64,000 nucleotides of DNA, from assembly GCF_025602895.1 (NCBI RefSeq), contig NW_026516249.1, positions 186,001 to 250,000 of the forward strand. Direction: 5' to 3'. Position 1 is the stretch's first letter, and every line of letters begins with the position of its first letter. Shown piece after piece: positions 10,715 through 21,216 of this stretch. Origin of the DNA: Polychytrium aggregatum (lineage: Eukaryota > Chytridiomycota > Chytridiomycetes > Polychytriales). The notes beneath the pieces were generated by a model that was given only the letters and a program-made list of their open reading frames with translations, was not told the origin of the DNA and did no database searches. The translations under genes and the position numbers were made by a program.

Positions 10715-11680
10715 TCGTCGACATCATCACAATCCACTCAATCCACACATCGTCCATCATGGCTGCCAGTGTACATCATTCAACCGACATGGCTCGCCTT
10801 GCCATCGACAACCACAACCCAGATATCTTCACCATCATATGCTGCAACGACAGCTTCCAGGCCGCACTCGACCACAATACCATCAAGATCCTCCTCCGAG
10901 TGTGCAAACGAGCCCGTCCTCTCCTGAGCTACAGAGTGCCTCGCTTCCACCGCTGGTGTCAGAGTATGGAGCTACTCAATCTGGAAGGACAGTTGCGGAT
11001 CGGCCTCACTCCGAGCGACCAGATCGCCCTCTCGCAGCATTGCAAGAACCCAGACTCAGCCAACCCATCCTGGCTTATCGCCCAAGCGAACCGGGGCAAT
11101 GCTGCAGCCTCTTACTTCATGGCCAGGATCCTCGATAGCCAACGAAATGTGACCCCGGCCAAGCTGGAGGTCAAGCGCCACCGAACCTTCCGCTTTCTGG
11201 AGAAGGCAACCAACACAAACCACACAATGGCCCAGCTCCACTTGGCCGAGTGTTATCACAACGGATTCGGAGTCGACCGAGACCAAATCAAAGCTGTCGA
11301 TATGTTTCGCAGTCTTGCAGAACGTGGAATCCCTCAGGCCCATATCGCTCTTGGCCGCTGCTATGAGAGTGGCGAAGGTGTCGATCAAGATTTCGATGTG
11401 GCCATCGAGTGGTACTCCAAGGCCGCCGATCAGGGCAGTGAAGATGGTCGACTCCATATCATATTCCTCCGTGGATGGTTCTCATTCATCGGCCATGGTG
11501 TCGAACAAAGTGACGTCGATGCCTTCCACCACTGGCAGGAAGTGAGCAGCAAGTCTACCGACCCGATCATCAAGCCCATCGCCACCCACATGGTTGGGTG
11601 GATGCACTACCTCGGCCGGGGTACCTGTCCAGGACAAGCAGAAGGGCATCGAGATCATTCGAGTGAAAACCAATCGCATG
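10715..11680. repeat. Inverted-repeat arm 2 (partner at 2490-3440)
   Basis: Plus-strand arm carrying the 5' part of SEL1 copy 2. The encoded protein matches copy 1 exactly from DIFTIICC to YLGRGT (over 260 residues), apart from an SK/YR change after RARPLLS, and differs at a few positions in the first 20 residues. The downstream C-terminal coding sequence is clearly diverged, so near-identity stops abruptly near 11640. The arm begins only about 300 bp from the ABC start codon. Confidence 0.85.
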
Positions 11681-12272
11681 AGTTCAAGTTCGGAGAGTCC
11701 GAGTGTCTGGCGGCGCGTTGGAACAACATCAAGTCCAATTCACCCGCAGCCTGCAAGTTCTTCGAGCTGTGCCAGCTGGGATACAAGCTGGATTGGCTGT
11801 GCAGGCATCTCATGGCTGTGTGTCTGGTTCACGGATTCGGAACCACCTGAGGACTGGGTGAAGGCAGCTGGTATATTCGAGCAACTCGCCAACGACGGCC
11901 ACAGTGATAGCCAATTGTGGATCGGAGAGTGTTATCGATAGTGGCCACGTTGCATCGGAAGACCGAGAAAAGTCATTTGAGTGGTTCAGCAAGTCGGCCA
12001 ACCAAGGCAACTCATATGGACAGTGGTGGATTGGTGTGTGCTACAACAATGGACACGGGGTCGCCGAGGATTATACCAAGGCATTCGAGTGGCGCCGCAA
12101 GTCGGCCGAACAGGGAAATCGGTACGGACAAAGCGATCTCGGTGCCTGCTATCAATATGGCTACGGTGTCCCTGTGGACGTCAATGCCGCCGTTTTCTGG
12201 TATCGCAAGTCTGCCGACCAGGGCCTCGACATTGCTATGAATAGGCTCAAGAGGCTTGGAAAGTGGCCTTGA
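10759..12272 (+). pseudogene. SEL1-repeat protein (copy 2, frameshifted)
   Basis: The start is the ATG at 10759, equivalent to copy 1. The frame is intact to about 11627, where one extra base (GTACCTGTCC against GTACCGTTC in copy 1) shifts it. Two extra bases near 11670 (GTGAAAACC against GTGAACAA) restore it after about a dozen wrong codons. The frame is lost again at a TGA at 11848-11850 (after HGFG), continues in another frame to a stop at 11939-11941, and ends in a third frame with good SEL1 repeats finishing RLKRLGKWP at 12272. At least two uncompensated breaks remain, so a normal full-length product is not possible unless these are sequence errors. The C-terminal repeats differ in sequence from copy 1. 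Confidence 0.8.
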
Positions 12273-12598
12273 TCGATGGACAGGAAAATGGAATATATTC
12301 CGGCCATGATATTCGTGTGTACAGCCCAGTTCTCGTCGAGATAGAGTGTACGATCTTATGCTTGAAACTCGAATACATACGACAAAGTTGCAACTGACGA
12401 TCCAGATAGATCGGACATTTGCTGGTAGTTCGTTAACGCTGTTCAAGCGACAGCCAAATAATATCAAAAAGTTGATCGACTTGACCAGAGAGAGCTCACC
12501 GCTCTATCATTGGTATTTCTTGTCGGGGACCTGGGTGATAATTGAGTAATTGCGACGATGTCAGTGTGGGACACGCAGGGCCGGAGTGGGCGAACTGA
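12273..12598. other. Convergent intergenic spacer
   Basis: AT-richer spacer between the 3' ends of SEL1 copy 2 (+) and the NLR-like gene (-). No gene or repeat seen. Confidence 0.6.
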
Positions 12599-15500
12599 TC
12601 ACAAAGGGCATACCATGAATATAGTCGGGCGCCGGAGAATCATGATATAAGTATTGGCCACGGTGAAGCAGTTCTTCCTGCTATACAAGTCGTGCGGAAC
12701 CCTGACAGAGTGGGTACCGCGACGGATCCATCCAGGCGCATTTTGACAATTGATTTCGTTCCACTCAGTTGGAGGCGAAAAATAGGAACCCGAGAAGCCA
12801 GCCGGGCTATTGCTGGCATAGACAAAATGGCCATCGCGACGAACCGCGATGATTTTGGAACCGCTGATGTCCTCGAGCAGAATTGCATCTTCGTTGGGGG
12901 ATACTATTGCGGACTTGAGATTGAGTAAGGACAGTTTGAGAGTAAACTTGAGCTGACCCGTACCGACGTCCCACATATTGACGGTGTCCTCTCCCGAAAC
13001 TGACACAATCCACATGCCGTCTTGCGATACAGCAACAGAGCGTATTCTGTCAGTGTGTCCACGCAGGGTTGCTTTCAGCTGGCTGGTGTCGAGTTCCCAC
13101 ACCTTGAGGGTTGTGTCATTCGAACCCGAAACAAACCATCTGCCATCGGGTGAAAATGCCACGGCGCTAACGCAGTCGGAATGTCCCTCATAGCTCATCT
13201 GCACCTGGCCCGTAGTGACATTCCATATCTTGATGGCCGGGTCGCTCGAGCCAGAAACGATCCACTTTCCATCACTCGATACAGCTGCCGACGACATTGG
13301 CTCCTGGGTCAGTCGGATAAAACTGTGGTCTCGGAGGATCCAAACGATTGTTTCTCGGCCAACATCCGCCGATAAAATCGTATGACTGTCAGATGACACA
13401 GTCACATAGTTCACCCAGGTTTTGTGGCCAATCAGTGTTTGTTTCAATTGACCGGAAGCTGAGTCCCATACTTTGACGGTTTGATCGAACGAGCAGGAAA
13501 CGAACCATTTGCAATCAGGCGATATGGCAACGCAGAGTACACCGCTTGTATGACCCTCGCAAGTATACTTCAGTTGCCCTGTTATGGCATCCCAAACAGC
13601 AATGGATTTATCGCTCGAACAAGAAGCGATCCATCTGTTGTCGGAGGAGATAGCCGCATTTGAAAATCTCTCGGAATGCCCAACTGATGCATGAGCTGAC
13701 TGACTTGCGTCTGGCTCCCACACCTTGATGGTGTTGTCGTTCGAGCCAGAGGCGATCCATTTACCATCAGGGGAGATCGCGACAGAACTGACATTGTCGG
13801 CATGACCCTCGAGGGTGTGCCGGAATTGACCCGTTGATACATCCCATATTTTCAATGATTTATCGCTTGAGGCAGATACGAGCCACTCGGAATCCGCTGA
13901 AACGGCGACGGAATTGATGCTATCTCTGTGTCCTTCAAGGGAATACTTCAGCTGACCAGTAGCCAACTCCCACAACTTGACAGTTTTGTCGTCCGAGCCA
14001 GAAGCAACCCATTTCCCATCGGGAGAGTAGACAACGGAGTTGATGGTGTCGGTGTGGCCCTCAAGGTATGATTTCAACTGACCAGTGGTCGCATCCCACA
14101 ACTTTATGCTGTTGTCATCCGAGCCAGAGGCAATCCGCGCGCCATCAGGAGAGACCGACACAGAGTTCACAAAGCCTGTGTCTCCTTGAATCGTGAGGCT
14201 GGGCAAGCCTGTAGTGGCATCCCACATCACGAGTTTGTTGTCAGCGGGTTTGATAAACGATCCATGCCCGGCTATGATTGATTTGCCGTCGGTAGAGATT
14301 GCCACGGAGGTCACAAAATCTGTGGCCCCATCGATACTAATGATGAGCTGGCCCGTGGCGGCATCCCACACTTTGATGGTCTTGTCCTCCGAGGAAGAGA
14401 CGATCCACTTGCCATCCGCTGAAATGGCTACAGAACTCACAGATTTTGTATGTCCTTCGAGGGTGTACTTCAGCTGACCCGTGGTGGAATCCCAAACCTT
14501 GACGGTGCTGTCGATTGAGCCAGAGACAATCGTCTTGCCATCGGGCGAGATGACAAGTGAGCTCACTCCACCTTCATGTCCAGTAATTGTCATCACACAC
14601 GGATCCCAGGTGGGTGCTGGACCGGCTGTGACCAGGAACGGGATCTTGTCCTCGAGTCGGTCGGCATATGTCTTGTAGATCGCCGTCTCCTTCGGTGTGA
14701 ATGCATACCCCGAGTTGTAGACCTGTGGTGCACTCTTGATGATCGGGATCGGCAAACTCGCGGATGAATCGATACGTGTCCTTGACCAGTTCCTTCGTGG
14801 TGTCGTCGATGATGGTGCTGGGTGCCTTGACGACCACTCCTCGCAGCACAGCCAGTTGCTCGATGATCGGCTTGACCACATGTGTGAGCGATCCACACTC
14901 GAGCCAGAAGAACACATGAGTCTTGACGAACCGAGTGAGCACCGCTGCCACATCGACCATCTCGGCCGACTGCCACACCGGACTCGACTCGGCCACTCCT
15001 TCCACACACCACACAAAGTGTGTGATCCAGTGGGCGACGCTGTATCGCAGCGACGGTGTGATCTTGGCTGCGACCCTGTCCTCGAGGTCAGCGATCTTGT
15101 CGTGGAAAGTCGTAGATATCGCAGATGTTGATCACTGGCTCGTGCGAGAGGATCACTCCGAGACATCCCTTGGCAAACACCGTGTGGAACGAAGTCCGAC
15201 ACATGCCACGGATGGCCAGTCGATGCATCGCCGAGGAGATAGTCCGCCACCGACTTGTGGTTGAACTTGACCTCGGTGTTGGTGGACTGGCTGCCTCGGG
15301 GACCCAATCCATTGGCGCCAGGATCGAGGACCAGACTGAGGCTCTTGAGACACTCGCGAACGACGCCGATCTCGAGTCCAAACACATCGGCGATGATCTG
15401 CGGGGTCAGGATCGACTGGGCCGTGGCGATCGCCGACACCACCGTGACCAGTTCGGCTGGGTGACTCGACTGCGAGTGGATCTTGGCGAATGTCTTGTGG

Positions 15501-18152
15501 TACAGTCCCTTGAGATCCACCGACGAGTCGTTGATTTCTCGGATCATCTCGAGAGTCAGTGTCCGTGGCTCGTGTGCTGCGTCGCTCTCCTCGCACGGCG
15601 TCGATCCAGGCTCGGGAGTCTCCAGCTCGTGCTCGACGGTGTTGAGGATCAGGTTGATCCACACGAATGTCTTGGACTGGTCCAGCAGCACCGAGATCGC
15701 CTGGGTGCGGTCCGACTCGCTGAGGCTGGGGTGGTCCCTGAGACGATGGTCGATGAACACCCGGAGGTCGCGGATGTTGTCTTCGCTCGACGGCTCGATC
15801 GTCGTGGTCGGCACTCCTCGGAAGGCATCCCTTGATGTCGGCCTCGGGGCGGGACGTCAGCAGCAGCTTGATCCGGGACTCGTCCTTCAGCTGCGTGAGT
15901 CGCCAGGCCAGGAGCGACAGGATCTCGTCGCGCGGATGGCACTCGTCCAGTCCATCGACCATCACCACGACGGCTCCCTTGGGCCGGTACTGGCCAAGTG
16001 CCTCGAGTGGATCCTCAATCACGGCCTTGAACAGGTCCGGGATGCTCATCTTGTCGAGGTCGTCCTTGGTGTGGCCAGCGTCGAGGAGCCGACGGCCGAT
16101 CGGTGCGTACCAGCGACACAGTCCATATGCGATCGTGGTCAGCAGGATGCGGGGGTTGTTCTTGCGGGTGTCGTTGTACTTGAGGAACAGCGATGTCGCC
16201 AGCTGGTCCCGACCAAGCAGGATGTTGGCGATCTGGGCGGCAGCGACGGACTTGCCGACACCGGCGACGGCATTGACCCACAGGACCCGGTCGGCGTTGT
16301 CGTCGTCGTCGACCCAGGCAGTGACATGGTCAAACAGCCACTGGCGGGTGCCCTCGACATACAGATCCTCGAGCGCCTTCCTGTCGGGGTCAAAGTCGAT
16401 GGGATCGAGCAGGACGCGGAGCTGCGAGTCTTCGTCGGCAGCGAGGACGATGGGTCGGCTCTGGTGGTAGAGGATGCCCTCGGCGATGGCCCTCTCGGTC
16501 TTGGCCACAAGCACTCGGATGTACGGAGAGAGCCTGAGTTTGGTGGCGGGGGATGGACGAGTGCGAAAGGGAATGGAGTCAGTTGGATGTGGTCAGATGG
16601 ATGTGCAGCAAGGTGAGTGCGATGTACATGGTGTCGTGTGGTGTTGTGAGAGGAGTCTGATGCAGCATGGTGTGCATGGCATTGATGGTGTGTATGGCAT
16701 GGATGGTGTGCATGGCGTGCAGGATGTTGCGATCAAGCATGACAGCAATGCAGCAGAAATGGCTTGCCATCGATGGGATGACAGCAGCCACCCACCTCAT
16801 CACCGCTGTCCCATCGGCGGCATTGAACTGCTGGAGAGCCAGGACATCTCGGATGGTCTGGCGGATCGACACGGGCTTGCCGTCGACGAGGGGACTCAGA
16901 TCGTGGCAGGGCGGCTCGTCGGGAAAGTCGTCGGGGTTGGGGAAGTACTTGGAAGCATAGGTCTGGTTGTTGATGATGCGGGTCGACCACATGTAGACGG
17001 GCTGGACGGTCACCGGGCGGCCGGTGGTGGCCGACTCTCGCATCCGACGCAGGGCATGCTGGACCTGAGTGTGAGTGTGAGTGTGAGTGTGAGTGTGAGT
17101 GTGAGTGTGAGTGTGAGTGTGAGTGTGAGTGTGAGTGTGAGTGTGAGTGTGAGTGTGGGGACTATTGAGTGCAAGTGCATCGACATGGATGGCTTGGCCA
17201 ACCGCTCGCTTGCTCACCTCCAGGAACTGGTTGTCTGGCTTGAGGTGTGCCTCGCGGGTGCGGCTCAGTCCCCGCTCCGACAGAACCAGCACAATGACCT
17301 GCGAGTTGACCAGGCCGTTGATGAAGCCCGTCTCCCAGTTCATGGCATCGACGAGACACAGCTGGTCGAGGTACGGACACAGGTTCTTGTCGTATTGGCT
17401 GGACGACTTGAGGGCGGCGTAGAGCTTGATTGCGGGCATCTCGTCGCTGAAGACTCGATAGCTGGGCAAAGAGGCGATGGTCAGTGGGCACTCTGGATGT
17501 CGGTGTTGCCAGTGCAGACATGGACATGGATTGATGATCAACCGGCTGGAGTGCAGACACCCCACTACTGCACCACAGACATCGCCGCACCTGATGAACA
17601 CCTCGTGGTCCCTGTTGCCCAGCTGGCACTTCCATCCCCTCGTCAGCGGAGGCGGTCTGTATCGGACCACAGGGAGAACAGCGCTCTCGCTGCCATCGGG
17701 TGTCTTGGATGGCGGTGGCTCGCTCTTGTGGACGACAACAGGCGGCTCGGTGTTCTGGCGCTGGGCTCGCTGGATCTTCTTGATGGCGCCGAGCTTGAGC
17801 CCGATCTGCTTCATCTCTGGCTCGGTCAGAGAGAGGACCTGGACAGGCAGCCGTTGTTCAGCAACAATGTCTGGATGGCCAGGGGCATCGACGGCCGCAG
17901 TGTCGGCGACATTCCATCGCCAGCACGGACATCGCCAACCATCGAGTGCATCATGCCATCGGCGACAGAGTCAAGCAACCCACCAGGTCGGTGCTGTTGA
18001 TCTCGTGGTCGACCAGGAGGGTCTTGTTCCTGGTGAGATCGTGCTTGTCCAGGAAGGCATCAAAGTCTGGCACAAGGGTCAGCAGCAGACATTGCCATCG
18101 CCAACCATCGGTGATGCATCATCAACAGAGTCTCACCTGTGGCTGCAGACAT
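12599..18152 (-). CDS. SAM-like/TIR/NACHT/WD40 NLR-type receptor, with frameshifts
   Basis: Six exons: 18152-18137, 18066-17980, 17870-17591, 17461-17218, 17058-16796, 16533-12599. Residues about 1-65 resemble a SAM domain ([10 protein letters not shown] ... [21 protein letters not shown]). After a proline-rich linker comes a TIR domain ([56 protein letters not shown]); the E of FLE sits where TIR NADases carry the catalytic glutamate. The NACHT ATPase follows: P-loop [10 protein letters not shown] at 16277-16248 and Walker [11 protein letters not shown] at about 15975-15945. A helical region and 14 WD40 repeats (two 7-blade propellers) end the protein. This is the STAND architecture: effector, oligomerising ATPase, ligand sensor. 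Four single-base insertions (about 15830, 15232, 15105, 14745) interrupt the last exon; removing them leaves exactly 1,607 codons. Otherwise it is a pseudogene. Confidence 0.82.
17066..17157. repeat. Hexanucleotide microsatellite in an NLR intron
   Basis: About 15 perfect copies of GTGTGA. They lie in the intron 17217-17059, between the exon ending at the putative catalytic TIR glutamate (FLE) and the exon starting HALRRM. On the coding strand the tract is pyrimidine-rich (CACACT)n and ends just upstream of the acceptor GTCCAG. Confidence 0.9.
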
Positions 18153-19004
18153 GGCACGCTGGCTGCTGGATGGGAATGTGCGGACGGATCGATGAAAGAA
18201 TCGATGGAAAGCTGGATGGGTTGGAGGTTGACAGATGGAGACGAGGGAGCGGCACCGAACATTGGGCCAAGCGGAAAGGGCGTGCCAAGTGGGCGACCAA
18301 GCACCGTCCCCATTCGGAATCGAGAACGTGACAACCCAGAGCGAGCTTGCGATGGTGGCAGTGGACGGAGAGATGCAGGGTGGCGAGGACAGGGACGGCG
18401 ATACATGTGTGTATGGAGCCATAGCACCCACGATAACCATGAATCCATGCAGCGTGGGATGGGGCGGTGGGATTGCTGAGGTGTGGGGACAGGGACCAGA
18501 CATGGTGCTGTCGATGCCAGGAGACAACGACACCAAATCAACGCAGCTCGGCGCATCGCCATGTGTGCCATGTCTTGATCCTGTCTCGTCATGATCGTTG
18601 CATCACTCATCATGGTCGTAGCATCACTCGTTCTGTCAACTCCCGCCTGTGTCGATGGCCGTCCTCGGTTTCAATCGTCGTCTCTCATTGCATCCAACTC
18701 GTTTGCAGCGCCACTAAGCTCGCTTGCCCATGATCACACCGATGCCAGATAGATCCCTCTGGATTGGACATGCACCTCAGTGGCAGGACGCTGACGAAAG
18801 ATCCCTGTGGTCCGGGCACTTCCATGCAAGATTAGGGGCGGTGATCGCTCTGCCACCGCATCGCCTGTCTGATATAAACCTGGCATCAATTCCTCACCAC
18901 CACACCTCATAGCCAAACCTGCTCAAACACCGCTCCAGCCTCCATTCGGCCGCCCACATACCACTTTCTGATTCCCTCGTTTTGCGCACATCTCCATCGT
19001 CACC
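18153..19004. promoter_or_regulatory. Divergent intergenic region with TATA element
   Basis: Separates the NLR-like gene (-) and the cysteine-rich secreted protein gene (+). A GATATAAACC TATA-like box at about 18868-18878 lies 130 bp before the plus-strand ATG. The remaining 700 bp show no recognisable coding domain. Confidence 0.45.
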
Positions 19005-19658
19005 ATGAAGTCCATCATGCTCATCTGCGTCTCGGCCGCTGCCTTCCTCGCTGTTGCTCGCGCTGCCCCCTTCTTTGATCTTTCCCAGCTTGATTCGCAC
19101 GGCTCCAGCTGTGCCTGGCCTGGCCACTGCGAGGGTGCCTCGTGCAACAACTACAACGACTGCTCTGGTGAGCTGATTTGCTCCAAGGGCAAGTGTGCCA
19201 AGAAGGATGACTACTGCTCCTGGAAGGGCCACTGCGAGGGTACTTCTTGCAGCAGCGAGCACGACTGCTCCGACGATCTTGTTTGCTCCAAGGGCAAGTG
19301 CGCCAAGCCTTCCTGGAAGTCCTCTGCTGCCGTCGAGGGCTCGACCTCTGACGATAGCTGTGGGAACAACATTCCGTAAGTATCACCGAAGGTTGGCCGA
19401 GCCACATCCCTTTCTGGCTTGCATATTCGGCTGCTTCTCTGACCCAGCTTGCTCACCGATATCTTCATCCGACCTGTCTCAGCCGTCTCCACCTATACCG
19501 AGTGTACCTACCTCCGTGCTGAGCTCAAGAAGCTGTTCTGCCAGGATGGTGGCTCCGATCATGCCGTCGCCTGCATGAACGCCGTCGACCACTCCGCCGA
19601 CCAGTGTGTCAAGGCCGTCGACGACCACAAGACCTTCTGCTTTGCCCGGCGTTATTAG
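19005..19658 (+). CDS. Small secreted cysteine-rich protein with tandem repeat
   Basis: Two exons, 19005-19375 and 19448-19658 (193 residues; donor CC|GTAAGT, acceptor GACCCAG). A classical signal peptide (MKSIMLICVSAAAFLAVARA) precedes the mature protein. Two tandem cysteine modules of about 35 residues follow: CAWPGHCEGASC...DCSGELICSKGKCAK, then CSWKGHCEGTSC...DCSDDLVCSKGKCAK. Each has six cysteines, so three disulphides are likely. Exon 2 encodes a different C-terminal domain with five more cysteines (YTECTYLR ... LFCQDGG ... CMNAVDH ... QCVKAV ... FCFARRY). The spacing is loosely like Dickkopf/colipase-type knots, but I cannot assign a family. Likely extracellular or wall-associated; function unknown. 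A TATA-like box lies 130 bp upstream. Confidence 0.85.
19376..19447 (+). other. 72-bp GT-AG intron
   Basis: The acceptor GACCCAG|C is chosen over the later CTCAG because only it keeps the cysteine-rich C-terminal frame open. Confidence 0.8.
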
Positions 19659-19899
19659 GCACTCCAGCACGAGACTGAACTGAACTGAGCTCGCCCGACT
19701 CTGTTTGGTTGCGGCCGGCTTCTTCACCCTTCCCCATTTTTGTACATTAGTCTCGCTGCACACAGCCGCAGCGGCCTGTCCACAACAAGTGGCAAGTTGC
19801 TGCTGGCGGCGTCCCTGGCTCGTTGGACTAGTCCACCATCAGCCAAGAGCCATGAGGGTTCTTCAAAAGCACGGTTGGAGATCGACAAACGTTGGCCCT

Positions 19900-20700
19900 G
19901 TGCTAGGAGTACATTCTGAGACAGATCTCTCTTCCATCATAATGCAATCGCTTCTGCGGCGACGCACTAGTCATCATGACCCCGAGGTCCCCGGTATCTC
20001 GCTCATTCATGGAGAACATCGAGTGTTTCGGATGTCCCACCCAGGAATATCGCCGGCTTGCCATCCATCCATCCAGTCTCCACATCGTGGGCAGTCTGCA
20101 GTTGAGAATCTGTATCGGTTTCTCCGGCTGTGGGCATCACACAGGTTGAGGAGCCTTTGTGTTTGTCCGGATTTGCAGATCAGGACACTGTTGTCGGCGA
20201 ACCACAGTGAGTTCATTTTGCTGGTGGCCCCGTTGCATCCCTGGAGGGAGTGCCTCCCATGTCTCGGAGGCGTCCTGGCAGATCGTCAATGAAGGTGCTG
20301 AACAAGAGTGGGCTCAGCACCGATCCTTGGATCAGTCCTTTCTGGAGCCATGTTGGCTTGGATCATCTACCCTTGCTGACTATTTGGATGGACACCCGAT
20401 CGAACATGGCTTTGATCTGGTCATCCCCGAGCCTGTGTGATGAATATGATGGTACATTGCTCGTGGAGATCGTTGATGGCGATATCCGGTGCGATCTTGA
20501 TAGGTCCCAGAAGTTGAAACAACTTCTCGATGGTTTGAGGCTTTGGATCGTCCAGAAGATCTTCTCTGGGACCTGATCGAACGGGACAGATGGAAGGGAG
20601 ATCAACACATGGGCCGGGATCATCGACTCGAGCGACTCCTTGTGATTCAACAGGTGAATTAGCATGTATTTTACTCTTCTGGGCCTTGGCCACCATCATT
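19900..20700 (-). mobile_element. Decayed non-LTR retrotransposon reverse transcriptase
   Basis: RT motifs appear in order on the minus strand but in different frames, with stops between them. Motif A-like DQIKAMFDRVSIQI is at about 20410, motif B KGLIQGSVLSPLLFSTFIDD at about 20345-20265, and motif C LWFADNSVLICKS at about 20210, followed by RLLNLCDAHSRRNRYRF. The canonical catalytic pair (ADD) reads ADN, and no long frame survives, so the copy is dead. No endonuclease domain, poly-A tail or target-site duplication is visible. The layout is that of fungal LINE-type elements. Confidence 0.75.
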
Positions 20701-21216
20701 GGCAGTGAGGCACGCGGCGAAGTGTGTTGATATCTCGGTGTGCGCTCTCGCTCGATGAGGGTCCCGCAGAATCGAGATCAAATGAGAGCCGTATCAAAGT
20801 GGATGTAGTGAGATGTGATATGTCAAGGTACCCGACATGGGGAATGGGACATAATGTTGGAACACATCGATACATCGGGATCAATGGTCTGGAATATGAG
20901 CCGCACAGTCTGGATGAGAGAAGGGCACAGCGCACATGGTCAAGATGAGAGCGTCATGGGTGAGATGCACCTTGCCTTGGATGACAAACTGTCAGCTTCG
21001 ATTTCATGATTGATTCCACATTCGATGAATGTGGCGGTGCCTGTGGCAGTGCAAAGAACATCGATTACAGCCATCAAACCATCGGATCGAGCCAGGCCTG
21101 TGTGTGTGTTCAATGGCCAGTGTATGGCTTGCCAGTGTTTGGCTTGCTTTGCCACAAATTCCCTCGCTGTCTCCTGTCCATCTCCATCACCCACTTGCCT
21201 CCATCCCACATTCAAC
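20701..21216. other. Intergenic region upstream of SEL1 copy 3
   Basis: Only short unconvincing frames. The frame in phase with the downstream gene stays open from 21010, but paralogue alignment places the start at 21217. No TATA box is evident. Confidence 0.5.

Noticed and set aside
12807-14767. Several plus-strand frames across the WD40 region
   Set aside because: Antisense shadows of a perfectly regular 14-repeat WD40 frame on the minus strand.
16579-17814. Continuous 411-codon frame with a Thr-His repeat in the NLR region
   Set aside because: It reads through introns. Splicing at 17590/17462, 17217/17059 and 16795/16534 restores a proper TIR domain, while the Thr-His run is the intronic GTGTGA microsatellite.
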